Shown: positions 21,938 to 54,109 of the stretch, one piece after another | How positions within the stretch are numbered: position 1 is the first letter of the stretch | Layout of the letters: the number at the start of each line of letters is the position of its first letter | NCBI RefSeq assembly: GCF_000003815.2 | Contig: NC_049995.1 | Location: forward strand, 659,470 to 723,469 | DNA from: Branchiostoma floridae | Lineage: Eukaryota; Chordata; Leptocardii; Amphioxiformes; Branchiostomatidae | Reading direction: 5' to 3' | DNA length: 64,000 nt | Program-made: the position numbers and the translations under genes | The notes under the pieces: model-generated | The model's input: only the letters and a program-made list of their open reading frames with translations | What the model was told of the DNA's origin: nothing | The model's database searches: none

Positions 21938-22026
21938 GTATCCCTGAACCAAAAATGGCACTTGATCTATTCAAATCGGCTGGAAAGAACGAAATCATCG
22001 ACAAGGGGGACACAGTTATCTTTAGG
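21938..22026 (+). CDS. FABP-like protein, exon 2
   Basis: The acceptor ACATGTTCAG lies directly after the gap. The exon is 89 bp, entry phase 1 and exit phase 0 (AGG then GTAAGTAA). Residues begin (G)IPEPKMALDLFKSAGKNEII and continue DKGDTVIFR. The second helix of the helix-turn-helix cap and the K-(P/N)-x-(I)-x-x-x-GD-(T/K) strand pair are recognisable. In vertebrate genes this segment and the next form a single exon, so an extra intron splits it here. Confidence 0.65.
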
Positions 22027-22474
22027 GTAAGTAAAATCTACTTTTACTTCGAATTCATACTATTACTGGTATTTGCTGACTCACTACTAGCGAGTAATAC
22101 ATCCCGCTGCAGCGCCACCAATCGGATACGTTCAGTATTGCTAGAGTGAGGAAAGTAGGTGACAGACTGTGTCAGTTCAGTTCAGTGTCAGACTACAGAT
22201 GAATAGTTTCTAAAAACCTTACGAATGTTTTTTTGAGGATATTATCCATATAATCAAATCAATATGGCTTAGTCAATACAAGATCTGTATCTGATCCTTT
22301 GTATTTATACTTTCTTTGTTTTTGTTGAAAAGTGATTATAAGAATTAAAAATACTTACATCTGGGATACGGAGTGTGCATTCTACTGTGCAACTAAAATG
22401 GGGTGCTCCCTCCTCTTATAAACCCCACTTGCTCTGCGTTTCATGTCTACAAGTATACCTTATGATTTATTTAG

Positions 22475-22570
22475 ATTCCTGACCCAGAGAGTGAAGGAGG
22501 AAAGAGAGACATTCTGTTTAAAGTAGGGGAGGAGAGCCCTGCTTTGGGACCGGTAGGAATTCCTGTGAAG
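22475..22570 (+). CDS. FABP-like protein, exon 3
   Basis: 96 bp, phase 0-0, between TTTATTTAG and GTGAGAAG. It starts IPDPESEGGKRDILFKVGEE and continues SPALGPVGIPVK. F-K-(V/L)-G-E-E matches the conserved strand-D motif of FABPs (FKLGEEF). The exon ends at the position of the vertebrate FABP intron 2, just before the S-x-V-T-L-(D/E) strand. Together with exon 2 it would be 62 residues against about 58 in vertebrate exon 2. Confidence 0.6.
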
Positions 22571-22864
22571 GTGAGAAGCAGAACAAGGCGAGCAATTAAC
22601 AACTAAACCACAGGAGCTGCAAACGGAAGGGGGGGGGGCGTTCTATATGATTGTTTATGTCATACCTGTGACGCGAAAACGTTGGATCCATGTTGGTCTT
22701 TGGTGCTGTCACGGCCTGCTTGAAAATCCCATGGCATTAAAATCGTATGACGATTGGACGACCTATGTGACCACCATGTCAGAAAACAAACAAACTACCT
22801 CAACCAGTCTGGAGGTGAACCTCCCTCTGATTATGAATACATTTTATATTGTATTTTCTTATAG

Positions 22865-22885
22865 ACGCTAGTCTTGGAGGTGTAA
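22865..22885 (+). CDS. Candidate terminal exon of the FABP-like gene (seven codons with stop)
   Basis: After CTTATAG the sequence reads TLVLEV then TAA in the phase-0 frame left by exon 3. AATAAA follows at 22972-22977. TLVLEV would align with the S-x-V-T-L-E strand at the start of vertebrate FABP exon 3, but the stop leaves a protein of about 93 residues instead of about 130. A second acceptor and KLVLEL plus TAA lies at 23148-23168. Either the gene is truncated, or real C-terminal exons sit in the gap at 23887-23986 or beyond and were missed. Confidence 0.35.
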   Translation, partial: TLVLEV

Positions 22886-22979
22886 ACATTGTCTGAGATG
22901 ATAAACCAAATACGATTGATAGTTTGCAATGTTGACATGTAAATGTAGACTTCAATGATTTGATGTTGATAAATAAATG

Positions 22980-24390
22980 ATCATGAGCTTTTGGGACAAC
23001 CAGTTAAAATGAATTGAATGAAATGAAGACATTGAATGATAGTGTGATATGATGAGTGGTAGGTCGAACCTGATCGCATGTATATCATCATAAATGTATA
23101 TCATATCTTATAATGTATTCTCTTGTATATGTATGCAGAAGCTAGTTTTGGAATTGTAAACTGACAGCTGAAAGACTGATACTAGTATTGGCACCACCAC
23201 GCATGTTGTAAGTAAATAACCAAGAAATGTTAAGATTCGAGAATTATAATAAATTTTCTAAATGTTGTAACCCTCAGCTTCTGACTTTTCTGTGGAGATC
23301 ACTTGTGTGTGTGTGGTAGATTTAGAGGTGTGATGGGAGATATGTATCAGTACTATGATTCCAATATCAATTTTCCTATAAAACTTAAGCCAAAAATCAA
23401 ACTATATTTGTAAACACAAAATCCTTAAAGGGTAATACCATCCAGTAAAACAATGTAAAAGCATAGCTGCTCATATAAGATATATATGTAATGCATGTGC
23501 AATTGAAAACACATACAGATATAACGTTAGTTCACCTTTATTCGCGGGGTAACCTATATCCGTTGTACGTAAAAACAGGATATTTATGGATATTACGTAG
23601 ATGGACGGTGGTTTGAAGTTGCTTTTTTTCTTCAATATAATGCAGTTTGAGACCACATTCCATCGACTTCATATCCCGAAATACCCTGGTCTTAAATACA
23701 ACGGATAAAGATTACCCCGCAAATAAAGGTTAACTAGCATTATATACAAACATATTAATTATCATATTTCAAAGACACTGCTTTAGTTGAAAACATAAAT
23801 GAATGATTGTAGTACTTGCTTTGACATACGCATTCCCCTTGTATTTTTTCTCACTAACATGAGAAACATATGCAGAGATAATACAANNNNNNNNNNNNNN
23901 NNNNNNNNNNNNNNNNNNNNNNNNNNNNNNNNNNNNNNNNNNNNNNNNNNNNNNNNNNNNNNNNNNNNNNNNNNNNNNNNNNNNNNTTGGAGGTGTGTTG
24001 TGTAGGTATGCTTACAGTAACAGAAGGACCCCTCCCCCTTAACACGTAAAATTACAAATCTTGTGATTTTAACAATTGGATAATCTGATGAGTAAAAACC
24101 ACCTAATAGTATGCAGCATCAAAAGGACAATTATGATAGGAAATAAAACCCTGTTAATGAAATCGCAAACTATCAGGAAAAACATTGCTGTATTTATTCA
24201 AACTAAAAAAATACAAATTTGTGATTTTAATGCAAAAATATATACCGTGTCACCCATCAATGTAAAACAAATGACATGAAAATTACTTTTAAACCTCACG
24301 TATTGTTCTAATTTTGAAGAGACAAATAAGCAAACGTGTACAGATACAGTTTCAACAAACACAAAATCAGTATTACCATATCCCCATGTT
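22980..24390. other. Downstream region of FABP-like gene, no further exon confirmed
   Basis: AT-rich. It includes the second LVLEL-stop acceptor (23144-23168), a GT-rich patch, the 100-N gap at 23887-23986 and TTGGAGGTGTG directly after the gap, which echoes the TCTTGGAGGTGTA of the candidate terminal exon. A tandem array of decayed terminal exons is possible. Confidence 0.4.
23887..23986. other. Assembly gap (100 N)
   Basis: Exactly 100 N, possibly hiding C-terminal exons or duplicated terminal exons of the FABP-like gene. Confidence 0.99.
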
Positions 24391-24393
24391 ACC

Positions 24394-24647
24394 TACCCTG
24401 GGTGCCAGCCAGGATCGGACAGCTAGGACAGTTTATTCGGTGGCCCGAGACAGTCATGCCCGCCCGATCTCCTATTAGCGCCCCGGGTAGTTTAAGCCCG
24501 ATGAGGTCTATCTGCCCTTTAAAAGGGTAGCGATAACTCCTTCAGGTTTAAACCTCCCGGAGCGCTTATGTGAGATCGGCGGGCTGACTGCCTTGGCTCC
24601 CCGAGCAAAACTCGCTAGCTACCCGGTCCTGTCTGGCTCCCAGGGTA
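24394..24647. mobile_element. MITE with TACCCTGGG(T/A)GCCAG inverted ends
   Basis: The left end TACCCTGGGTGCCAGCCAGG pairs with the right end CCTGTCTGGCTCCCAGGGTA, about 20 bp with three mismatches. The pairing continues inward (CAGCTAGGACAG against GCTAGCTACCCGG, weaker). CATGTT lies at 24385-24390 and again at 24648-24653, a candidate target duplication. The interior is GC-rich (CGCCCCGGGTAG, CCCGGAGCGCTTATG) unlike the AT-rich flanks. Confidence 0.75.
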
Positions 24648-24671
24648 CATGTTGCCACGTTGAAAACAACT

Positions 24672-25712
24672 GTTGAATACTCATCAGTTTTCGCCTTACT
24701 ACAGACTAATGATGCTGAAAATAGCAAAACAGTTGCTGATGTTTCCTATTCATGCTGTGAAGATTTACTCCTGATTACCAGGTGTTACTGCGCCGGTAAG
24801 AAAATCTGCGGTATGTTTGGGGAGCTTTCATCACCTGTTTACGAAATAACGAAGGGAGGCTTTGACGTCAGCAGAATGTCTTCATGAATAGTGAAGGTTT
24901 GTTATATCAGAGGCTGATGACTGTAAAATCCAGACTTTAGTAAATATGATACAAAAACTGTCCTTCAAAATTGGGACGTATGGGCATGGTTACAAGAATT
25001 GAAGGTGTCCGTTTTGTGCAATTAAAATCCTGTGATTTTAATGATCTACGATGGGTACGAAACACATAGTGACTGAAATAACAATAAAACTATTTTTAAA
25101 AAATAAAAGTAGCAAATGAAATTCCATCAATGGGATTACTTGGGGGCAATATCATTATTGCACTCAAAGAAAAAGGGATCCAACTTTACGACATCGTGTT
25201 AAACATTATACTAAACTTTTGAATACAAGACGAAAGACCTTGAGAAGTAATTTTACATCCTTCATATAAAATATTTGTTTGCTTAAATTCACAGATTAAA
25301 ATAATCTGTGGAAAGCCAGTAACAGAAAGCTGCTCTCTCTCCATAGTTTACGTTATCCGATTTAGACCGATAGGGTCAGGCCATTATATAATTTTACTGG
25401 GGTCTTGTTAAACACAGATCATATGATATTTTCAAGGAAGGAGCTAACTGAGTTGAACATTTATTAAGGACAATGACTAAAAGGTCGTCTAGCCCTATAT
25501 ATATGTTGTAATTTTTCACGTGAAATTGTAAATAGATAAGCAAACAATTTAGACGAGATACAGAGCACCAGTATTTTACAGCCTCCCATGTTGTGCAATG
25601 CCGAAAAATCTGAATAATCATCAGTTTTCTCCTTGCTCGGACTGATAATGTTGAGTGGAAATAACAAAATCGTTACTAATGTTTCCTATTCATGTTGGGA
25701 AGATTAAATTGA
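24672..25712. repeat. Pair of diverged 90-100-bp repeats
   Basis: ATCAGTTTTCGCCTTACTAC and GATGTTTCCTATTCATGCTG (24681-24765) recur as ATCAGTTTTCTCCTTGCTCG and AATGTTTCCTATTCATGTTG (25619-25698), same orientation. The sequence between them is AT-rich without a recognised gene. Confidence 0.65.
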
Positions 25713-26102
25713 TATAACCTGACGAATACACACACACATGCACAAACTTATGAACTTATGAGCACAAGTAGACAAAAAAGGAACTCCTTCCGGGACCTTC
25801 CCCCATAAGATACAGGATTTTTAAAACACAATGTTGGCATTATGATTATTTGACAATATCCTTGTACATAACATTTTCTCACAGTTTCGGAACAAAATGA
25901 TTTCATAAATGCTGCACAACAAGAAACAAGGATTCAACAGAACAACGTCTCATATTGCAGATGTACACTTTTTACTTTCAGCAAATATATCTAATAATGT
26001 TGGGAAACATGTACATTTTATACTTTTGAGTTTGAGTTTGGTCCGGATGGATGTCAAACTGATCAGGCTTAGTATCGTTATCCTTTCAGTGTCCTGATTA
26101 TA

Positions 26103-26391
26103 CCCCTGTCAGACACATTTGGCCAAAATCGATCGGACGACGATTCTGTGGCAATCGCCCGAGCCTCGCTTGTAATTATAACTTTATTGCACAGAAATTG
26201 TACAAGGTACAAAGTATGGCTTATATGTGACAAGGACGGTTTTCATGTGAAAAATACGCGCAGCCCTCTGTCGATCATATGACAGCCCTCATATGATATG
26301 ATCATATGATCAGCCCTCTGTCGATCATATGTCGATCATATGACCGACCTTCCGTCGATACGCCCGAAGATCGTGGATAATGTGACCGGGG
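26103..26391 (+). mobile_element. MITE (family D), forward copy
   Basis: About 289 bp between TA dinucleotides (26101-26102 and 26392-26393), with ends CCCCTGTCAGACACAT and ATGTGACCGGGG. The interior holds repeated CATATGA/TCATATG palindromes (26275-26345: GATCATATGACAGCCCTCAT, TCTGTCGATCATATG twice). Partner in reverse orientation at 15823-16046. Confidence 0.75.
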
Positions 26392-26811
26392 TATTACCCG
26401 ATTGGAGTAGAGATCATGGATCCCAGTACTGTCGATCTAAGACTTGTATGTGCTAACTCGTGCCTTTTGCGCCTAAAATATAGCTTTTCTTGCCGTGTTA
26501 TGGCCTTTTTGTTTATCAGCGACACATTGGGGCACTCAAATCGCCTAGATCAACGAATCAAGTGCTAAATTGCCCATGTTGCAGTACTTCAGCCAGCCGT
26601 AGAGTGTCGCTTCTTTTGAATCGTGCAGTCTGCATATGGATTGCAATACTAGTACTTTTTGCATCGCAATGACATCAAAACAGTGTTCTTCAGAACGATT
26701 TTGCACGACGGCAACGACGGTTAAGGAATAGATACAGTAAGGCCAAATTTACACTTGTTTTTTGAATCTGTAGTAGTACTACGCATCGTAGAGAGTCTGC
26801 ATGCCTTTTTT

Positions 26812-26960
26812 CCGTTAAGCGTTACGTGCCATTTTAATTCACCGTTAATCGTTAACGACCCGCTCTAATTCAACGTTAAGCGTTAATGGCTGTTTTAATT
26901 CAACATGAATCGTAATTTGTTATCCCGAATTCACCGTTAAGCGTTACCAAGAAATTCTTC
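26812..26960 (+). repeat. About 30-bp minisatellite, GTTAAGCGTTA core
   Basis: Five units of 30-31 bp: GTTAAGCGTTACGTGCC and ATTTTAATTCACC, then variants GTTAATCGTTAACG, GTTAAGCGTTAATGG, a decayed ATGAATCGTAATTTG and GTTAAGCGTTACC, each ending TTCA(A/C)C. Two more units recur at 27784-27835 (CCGTTAAGCGTTACCGGGCG, CTTTAAGCGATACCAAG). Confidence 0.8.
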
Positions 26961-27000
26961 GTAACCCGTTAACATACACACGAGGTCAAATACAGATAGA

Positions 27001-27640
27001 ATCCTTGAAAATGCAGGAAATGGCGTATCAAAAGGTCCAGATTTCAAAATTTCTCCGAGCCTCACGGCCTTCGGCTCTGGACAGGGTAAGATACATTGCG
27101 GCAGCGTCAGCCTCAAAAACTGTATCACTCATACAGATTTCAGTGTCGGACATAAAGTACTCGTAGAGTGCAGAAAATGAGGTTTCTCCAGACCTCCCTT
27201 GCGACGGCTTGCGTCTTTGGCGCTCACGACACGACGACATGGCGAAAATATGTTAGGGGCGTGGGTTTTCGCACAGAAAACCCATTTCTCGCTAATACAA
27301 TGTATTTAAAATTAGCTTCGTCTTACAGCAAAATATGTCCTTCAAAATGCAGTAAATGGCGTTTCAGACGGTCCAGATTTTGAAATTTCCCCGGACTTAA
27401 ATTGCAACGCTTCGTGCCTTCCATGCTCGAAATGGAAAAAAATATGTCGGGGACTCTGGGGGCGGAGGCCAAAGCTATAAGTTATAACTATGTGCAATTT
27501 GATGAAAATGTCAAAATCCACCTTGCTTAGTGGGTCGGCAGAATTTGCCGAAAAATGCAGGAAATAGCATTTTTTTAGAGGGTCTTGATTTAAAAAGCAT
27601 ACCCCTGGACCCCCCTGGGATGCATCGAGCCTTCGACGCT
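27001..27640 (+). repeat. Three diverged copies of an 80-90-bp motif
   Basis: TTGAAAATGCAGGAAATGGC with GGTCCAGATTTCAAAATTTC (27003-27052), TTCAAAATGCAGTAAATGGC with GGTCCAGATTTTGAAATTTC (27332-27400) and CGAAAAATGCAGGAAATAGC with GGTCTTGATTTAAAAAG (27549-27597) share order, followed by CC(G/T)GGAC and a CTTCG-rich tail. Plus-strand translation of two copies gives similar peptides (NAGNGVSKGPDF and NAVNGVSDGPDF), but no open gene was found. The 144-codon minus ORF at 27342-27776 overlaps it. Confidence 0.55.
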
Positions 27641-28208
27641 CCATGTGCTGAAACATGTTCAATCCCGCCATAAGAAATTTGCTGCCGCCGTCTCTGTGGC
27701 GGGCCGGGAACTCTGCCTCCGTCAATTTACAGATGTCATGGACATTGTCCCTGTCATTCCTCCGAGTTCTGGGCACCTGAATTTACCGTTAAGCGTTACC
27801 GGGCGTCCTGAATTTACCTTTAAGCGATACCAAGACCCCCCATGCAGACCCTCACGCCTTCGGTTCGAATTACGCCTGATCTTAAAGGATCAATTTCCAT
27901 CCTTCCTGCTGTGTCAAAAGTGCCAATTTTGACCACGGGACGGATCAAAATGACTGGAGAAGCGGAAGCCATGTTCATGTTGCAGTAGGTATTTTTCCTG
28001 GTATTCATGACCTAGCCTCCTTCACCGGCCTCTCTAGGAACATTGGCAATTTTTTTTGGGGGGGGGGGGAGGGGGGTCTATTCGCGATTTTTAACCGGGA
28101 ATATGCCGGGAAAGGAATATATGCCGGGAAAGGAATATACACCGGGAAGCTTGTACGGGCTAGACGAAATCGAAGGTCTGTTGGTAAATACATCAATGAT
28201 GCCTTTAA

Positions 28209-28238
28209 ACTCCACTCACCTTCAGGGATGAGTGGAGT
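28209..28238. repeat. Short hairpin near the 3' end of the retroelement
   Basis: ACTCCACTC, a 12-base loop and GAGTGGAGT, on the 3' side of the minus-strand retrotransposon ORF. It could belong to that element's 3' untranslated region. Confidence 0.6.
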
Positions 28239-28440
28239 GCCGTCACTCGGGGAGGTCGCGGACGTCATCAGACGGATCAGCTCTCATTGGATGTTTCGAC
28301 CCTTATCCGTAACATCCTCCTTCTGTCGGGTCCAGCAGTGGTGGCCAACCCACTACTCGTCCGCTCCTCCCGGCTTCCAGCTAACTTCCTCCCTTTTCCT
28401 CCACACCCAGCATGATGCAGCCTCCGCTGTTTCTCCTATA

Positions 28441-30380
28441 CTACGCACTGCGTTCTTTCTTGCTCTTCCCGGTTATTCCCAATGCTGTTAGTAGCTTCCA
28501 TGTAGACTGAGCTGGCAAACCTCGGCACCCTACTTCTACTGGGAACAGCCACGACTGCCATCCTTTCTCTCTGCAGCACTGGAGCAAGTCGTGGTACTTG
28601 CTCGCCTTTCTCTCATGTGCCTCCTCACACCTCTCCTCCCACGGCACTGTTAGCTCGATCAGTATGATCTTCTTCCCTTCTTCTGACCATAGTACTGCGT
28701 CAGGCCGTAAGTTTGTCTGGACTACTGAGGGGAAGTGCAGCCTTCTCCCCAAATTTACCTTCAGCTCCCATGCTCTCGCCTTCTGTAGTATGCTCGCTTC
28801 TGATCTTTCTGTCGCGGGACGACGACTCTTCTCACCCTCTCTAACAAACGCCATGACTGGCGCGCGTTTCGCCTCCACATGGCGCTTCTTCCTCCTCTCT
28901 ACTTCTAGAATGCTAGCAATGGTCGACAACACCTTGTCATGGCGCCACCGGTACCTGCCCTGGGCGAGGGCTACTTTACAGCTGGAGAGGATATGAGCCA
29001 TTGTTCCTCTTTCCCCGCAGAGCTTACAAGCTGGGTCTTCTCTTAGTTTCCATCTATACAGGTTTGCTGGTGAGGGTAGCGTGTCGTACACGGACCTAAG
29101 CATGAATGATACACGGAAAGGCTCTAACTTCCATAGCTCCGCCCATGTGATTTTTCTGCTTGGGAGATTCCATTTCGTCCATGCGCCTTGCGCTGCCAAC
29201 TCCACGGCCTTGGCCCTTCGCCTTTCTTCCTCTAAGTTTCTAACTTGATCCTGTACCAGTGCTCTTCTCTCTTTCCTGTTGGCTTTTCCCCACTGTTTGA
29301 AATGTGCACATCCCAGGCCCTGTCTTCCGATATTGGTTATTCCAACTATATCCCTCAAGACCAGCATCCCTTCTGCCTGTGAGACCATTGAGTCGGGCTT
29401 GAACTTCCTCCCTGCCCTTGTTGTGACTCCGGCCTGGTTGATCTGCTTTTCCTGGGAGTCTCTTAACTGCATGACCACTCTGAACTTTGCCACCTTGTAT
29501 TCCTCCACTGCAGATGACAACGGGAGCTGTAGCTGGCCTGTTGTAGAGTAAAAACCCAGTGCTGTGAAACTTGGCGGAACACCTAGCCACTTTCTAAGGT
29601 GTTTGTTGACCTTTCTTTCCATTTCTTCTACGCTTGTCAGTGGTATCTCATATACGGTCAGCAACCACATTAACCTCGGGAGTAATCCGTGTTGGTATAG
29701 CCAAGCCTTGAACTTGCCTGGCAATCCAGACTTCTCAATTCTTCTAAGCCACTCCTCTGTCTGCGCTACGGTGCTGCTGGCATTCTTTCTATCAGTAAGA
29801 GAGTCATCGAACCACTTCCCCAAACACTTGACTGGGTTGCCTACTATTGACGGGATGGGTTCGCCTTGTACTTCCAACTTGAATCTACTTGTTACCTTTC
29901 CTTTCTTGATGATCATACATCTGGACTTCTTTGGTTTGAACTTCATTCTTGCCCAAGTTGCCATGTAGTCCAGCTCAGATAGCATCCATCTGGCTTCTAT
30001 ATGGGAAGTAGTTGTCAGTGTGATGTCATCCATGAACCCCCTCAAAGGGGTCAGTCTTACTCCTGACTGCATTCTTGGCCCCTTTGCCTTGCTTGCTGCC
30101 GCATCTATAATGAGATTCATGCCCATTATAAATAGAATCGGAGAAATGGTACATCCAGTTACAATACCCTTTTCGAGCTTCTGCCACTGAGTTGTGAATT
30201 GTGCCGTTTTGAAGCGCATCTGGATGCCACCGAAATAGCTGCTTATCATCCCCTTCACTCTTGCTGGGATGTGGTAGTGGTCTAACGCCACCTGGATGAG
30301 GGCATGTGGAATGGAGCCATAGGCATTAGCTAAGTCCAGCCAAACCACAGTCAGATCACTTCTTATTTCATCAAGACATA
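28441..30380 (-). mobile_element. 5'-truncated non-LTR retrotransposon, restriction-like-endonuclease type
   Basis: An intact 635-codon frame (ATG at 30348, stop at 28441) is open a little further upstream (RSDLTVVWLDL, to about 30380), where similarity to a reverse transcriptase ends. Fingers motifs and any N-terminal zinc fingers are missing, as expected after incomplete target-primed reverse transcription. RT motif A is WLDLANAYGSIPH, motif B region KGIVTGCTISPILF, and the catalytic box is FMDD. A CCHC-like knuckle CKLCGERGTMAHILSSC follows. Near the C-terminus, RPDAVLW, then IELTVPWEE and K-x-x-K-Y fit a restriction-like endonuclease. R2, NeSL and Hero-type elements share this layout; which clade is uncertain. 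No apurinic endonuclease domain is present. Confidence 0.85.
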
Positions 30381-31096
30381 CCGAATATCTTTGGAATTCA
30401 ATATGGATGTGTTGTGATAATTTCTAGTAATTTGTTCTCCGGGTTTTTTTTCACAGAAGGTTTCCTTATCCCCTTTTTACTGTTGTTTCTGCACACATTA
30501 AAACTTCTCTAAACCACAGGACACATCTGCAACATATCAGCAATATATTCCTCTCAGTTATCACAACACCTCTGTATTGAATCTACAGGGAGCTCATTTT
30601 TTAGTCTTAGGGACGTTGGACGAAAGAAGTTGGAGATTGCATTAAACAGATAATATATACCTAAGAATCAAAAGTAAGTTATTTTCTTTAGCTGGATTAA
30701 ATCTAAAATATCAAGATATGTTTAGTTCAAGCATAGAGCAGATCTAATTCTAAACCTTATGTTGTATCTCAGAAGGAATGGCACTTTTAGTGTAGTCTCT
30801 AATCCACACAGTCATACTACTATTAGAGCAAAGAAAATATTTTACTTGGACTCAACCTACAAGCAATCCGTTATTTTAATGACAGCAAGTATCATAACTC
30901 CAAATCGTTTATATCTAGGCAAAAGATAGCAACGTACTAGCATATTGACAATTGACACACGCCACAAAACTCGATTCAAGTGTACATTTGCCGTGAAAAG
31001 AGAGAATCGTGTTCTCTCTCATTACAGTGCTAGAAGTGATTCTAATGTGACAGGTTCAGTTTCTTCCCGTGGTTGCTTGCAGTTCGATCCAAACCA
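30381..31096. other. Downstream flank of the sushi-lectin gene, no gene recognised
   Basis: AT-rich. On the minus strand it is the expected 3'UTR and downstream DNA. An ATTAAA (about 30873-30878) is the only poly(A)-signal-like hexamer noticed on that strand, and it is weak evidence. Confidence 0.4.
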
Positions 31097-52579
<21,483 letters not shown>

Positions 52580-53092
52580 CTATAGACAGGAACATGTGGG
52601 AAAGTTATGACGTTACCGATCGTCAAGCGATGGACAGATGTGTAGGTGGCATGAATGCACATCTGCCTGCGCCTGTGACGCAAACTCCGCTTTCAAGGGC
52701 GATGTTAGCGCAATCCTACAATATTCAGGCCGGGTTTCTTTGGTCGTTCTGGGACGGGGCAGGGCTTTTGATAATCCGTCCGTAACTGCTAAAGTAATGA
52801 TCGTATGAGCACAAAATTGATTTACACGTCAAATTAGATAAGTCATACGAATGTGATGTCTTTATGACGTCATTTCTGCGGTTTATATTGGTTGGAACAG
52901 TGAAATAGTGTTATTCCCGTAAAACTTCAAGATATGCAACAAACCTAAGAGTAAGTAACAGACTGTTAATTTCTGCTAAGACTTTTATTATCAAAACCAA
53001 CAACGACGTCACAAAATGACGTCATACATACGATTTACAGTATAGTCGAAACTTTTTATATTATTTTTGGAAACTGCAAAATATTCATAATA

Positions 53093-53383
53093 CCCCCTTC
53101 ACATTAGGCGCGATTNNNNNNNNNNNNNNNNNNNNNNNNNNNNNNNNNNNNNNNNNNNNNNNNNNNNNNNNNNNNNNNNNNNNNNNNNNNNNNNNNNNNN
53201 NNNNNNNNNNNNNNNTTGATTCGATCCGACGATGAGTCGTCGAGGTTTCATTTACGAGGAGGCATGACCCCGATGGCGATAGGGAAATGACTGAGTTCTT
53301 CCTTCCCGTCAGGGTCATGCCTCCTCGTAATTTAGAGCTCGCAGACTCGTCGTCCGATCGAATCGCGCCTAATGTGAAGGGGG
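53093..53383. mobile_element. Near-perfect hairpin MITE flanked by TA (family C), gap inside
   Basis: A perfect 23-bp terminal inverted repeat (CCCCCTTCACATTAGGCGCG plus ATT) lies between TA dinucleotides (53091-53092, 53384-53385). Inside, GATTCGATCCGACGA pairs with the right-hand GTCCGATCGAATC, and ACGAGGAGGCATGACCC pairs with GGGTCATGCCTCCTCGT, so almost the whole element folds on itself. The 100-N run at 53116-53215 is inside, so its true length is unknown. Confidence 0.9.
53116..53215. other. Assembly gap (100 N) inside a hairpin element
   Basis: Exactly 100 N; likely an assembly failure at a strong inverted repeat. Confidence 0.99.
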
Positions 53384-53655
53384 TATAAGCGCCCGGATGT
53401 CATCCTTCAAATCAACATGGCCTAAAGAATATTGAAGAACAATGCGCCAAAACCTAAGATATGCATTTTGATAATGACTCTTTTTTTCATACTTGAAAGA
53501 CGTTCGATGTTATTTATTATATACAACAGAATCCAAAATAATAAGGGAAAATCCATTTAATTCCCTTTTTTTCGACTTGAAAATCAGAAAATGAAGCCAT
53601 TTACTCTACAAAAATGCAGCCTTTTTAGCTTGTCATTTGGGAATCCAAGATGTCT

Positions 53656-54072
53656 TGGAGTCATGTGACTCAAACAGATTTTTCAAAATTCAGCCACAAT
53701 GGATGGATTTCTGCATTATAAAGGGGCACTTTGAGTCATATGACTCAACACGGAGTCTTTGGGTCACTCGAGTCAAGATGGGAAACTTTGAGTCATATGA
53801 CTCCAGACAGGGCCTTTGAGTCATATGACTCCAGACAGGGCCTTTGAGTCATATGACTCCGGACAGGGCTTTTGAGTCATATGACTCCAGACAGGGCCTT
53901 GGAGTCATATGACTCCAGACAGGGCCTTGGAGTCATATGACTCCGGACAGGGCCTTGGAGTCATATGACTCAAGTCGGGGCCTTGGAGTCATATGACTCA
54001 ACAGTCACTGGACTCGCTGACTTTGATTCTTTCGACTATGGATAGGGATTTTGAGTCATATGACTCAAAACG
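53656..54072. repeat. 28-bp minisatellite built on the palindrome GAGTCATATGACTC
   Basis: Ten perfect copies of GAGTCATATGACTC, eight of them in consecutive 28-bp units with the linker CAGACAGGGCCTT(T/G), plus variants GAGTCATGTGACTC and GGTCACTCGAGTC at the left edge. Where preceded by T the unit contains TGAGTCA, and where followed by A it contains TGACTCA, both AP-1 consensus sites. CATATG is also an E-box-type hexamer. Confidence 0.95.
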
Positions 54073-54109
54073 GGACCTTTGCGCCACTTGGTTCGAGATA
54101 GGGAAGGGT

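Noticed and set aside
27342-27776. 144-codon minus ORF
   Set aside because: Spans three repeat copies; no domain. Base bias and repeat content are sufficient explanation.
28598-29968. Plus-strand ORFs of 90-134 codons
   Set aside because: Antisense shadows of the retrotransposon frame.
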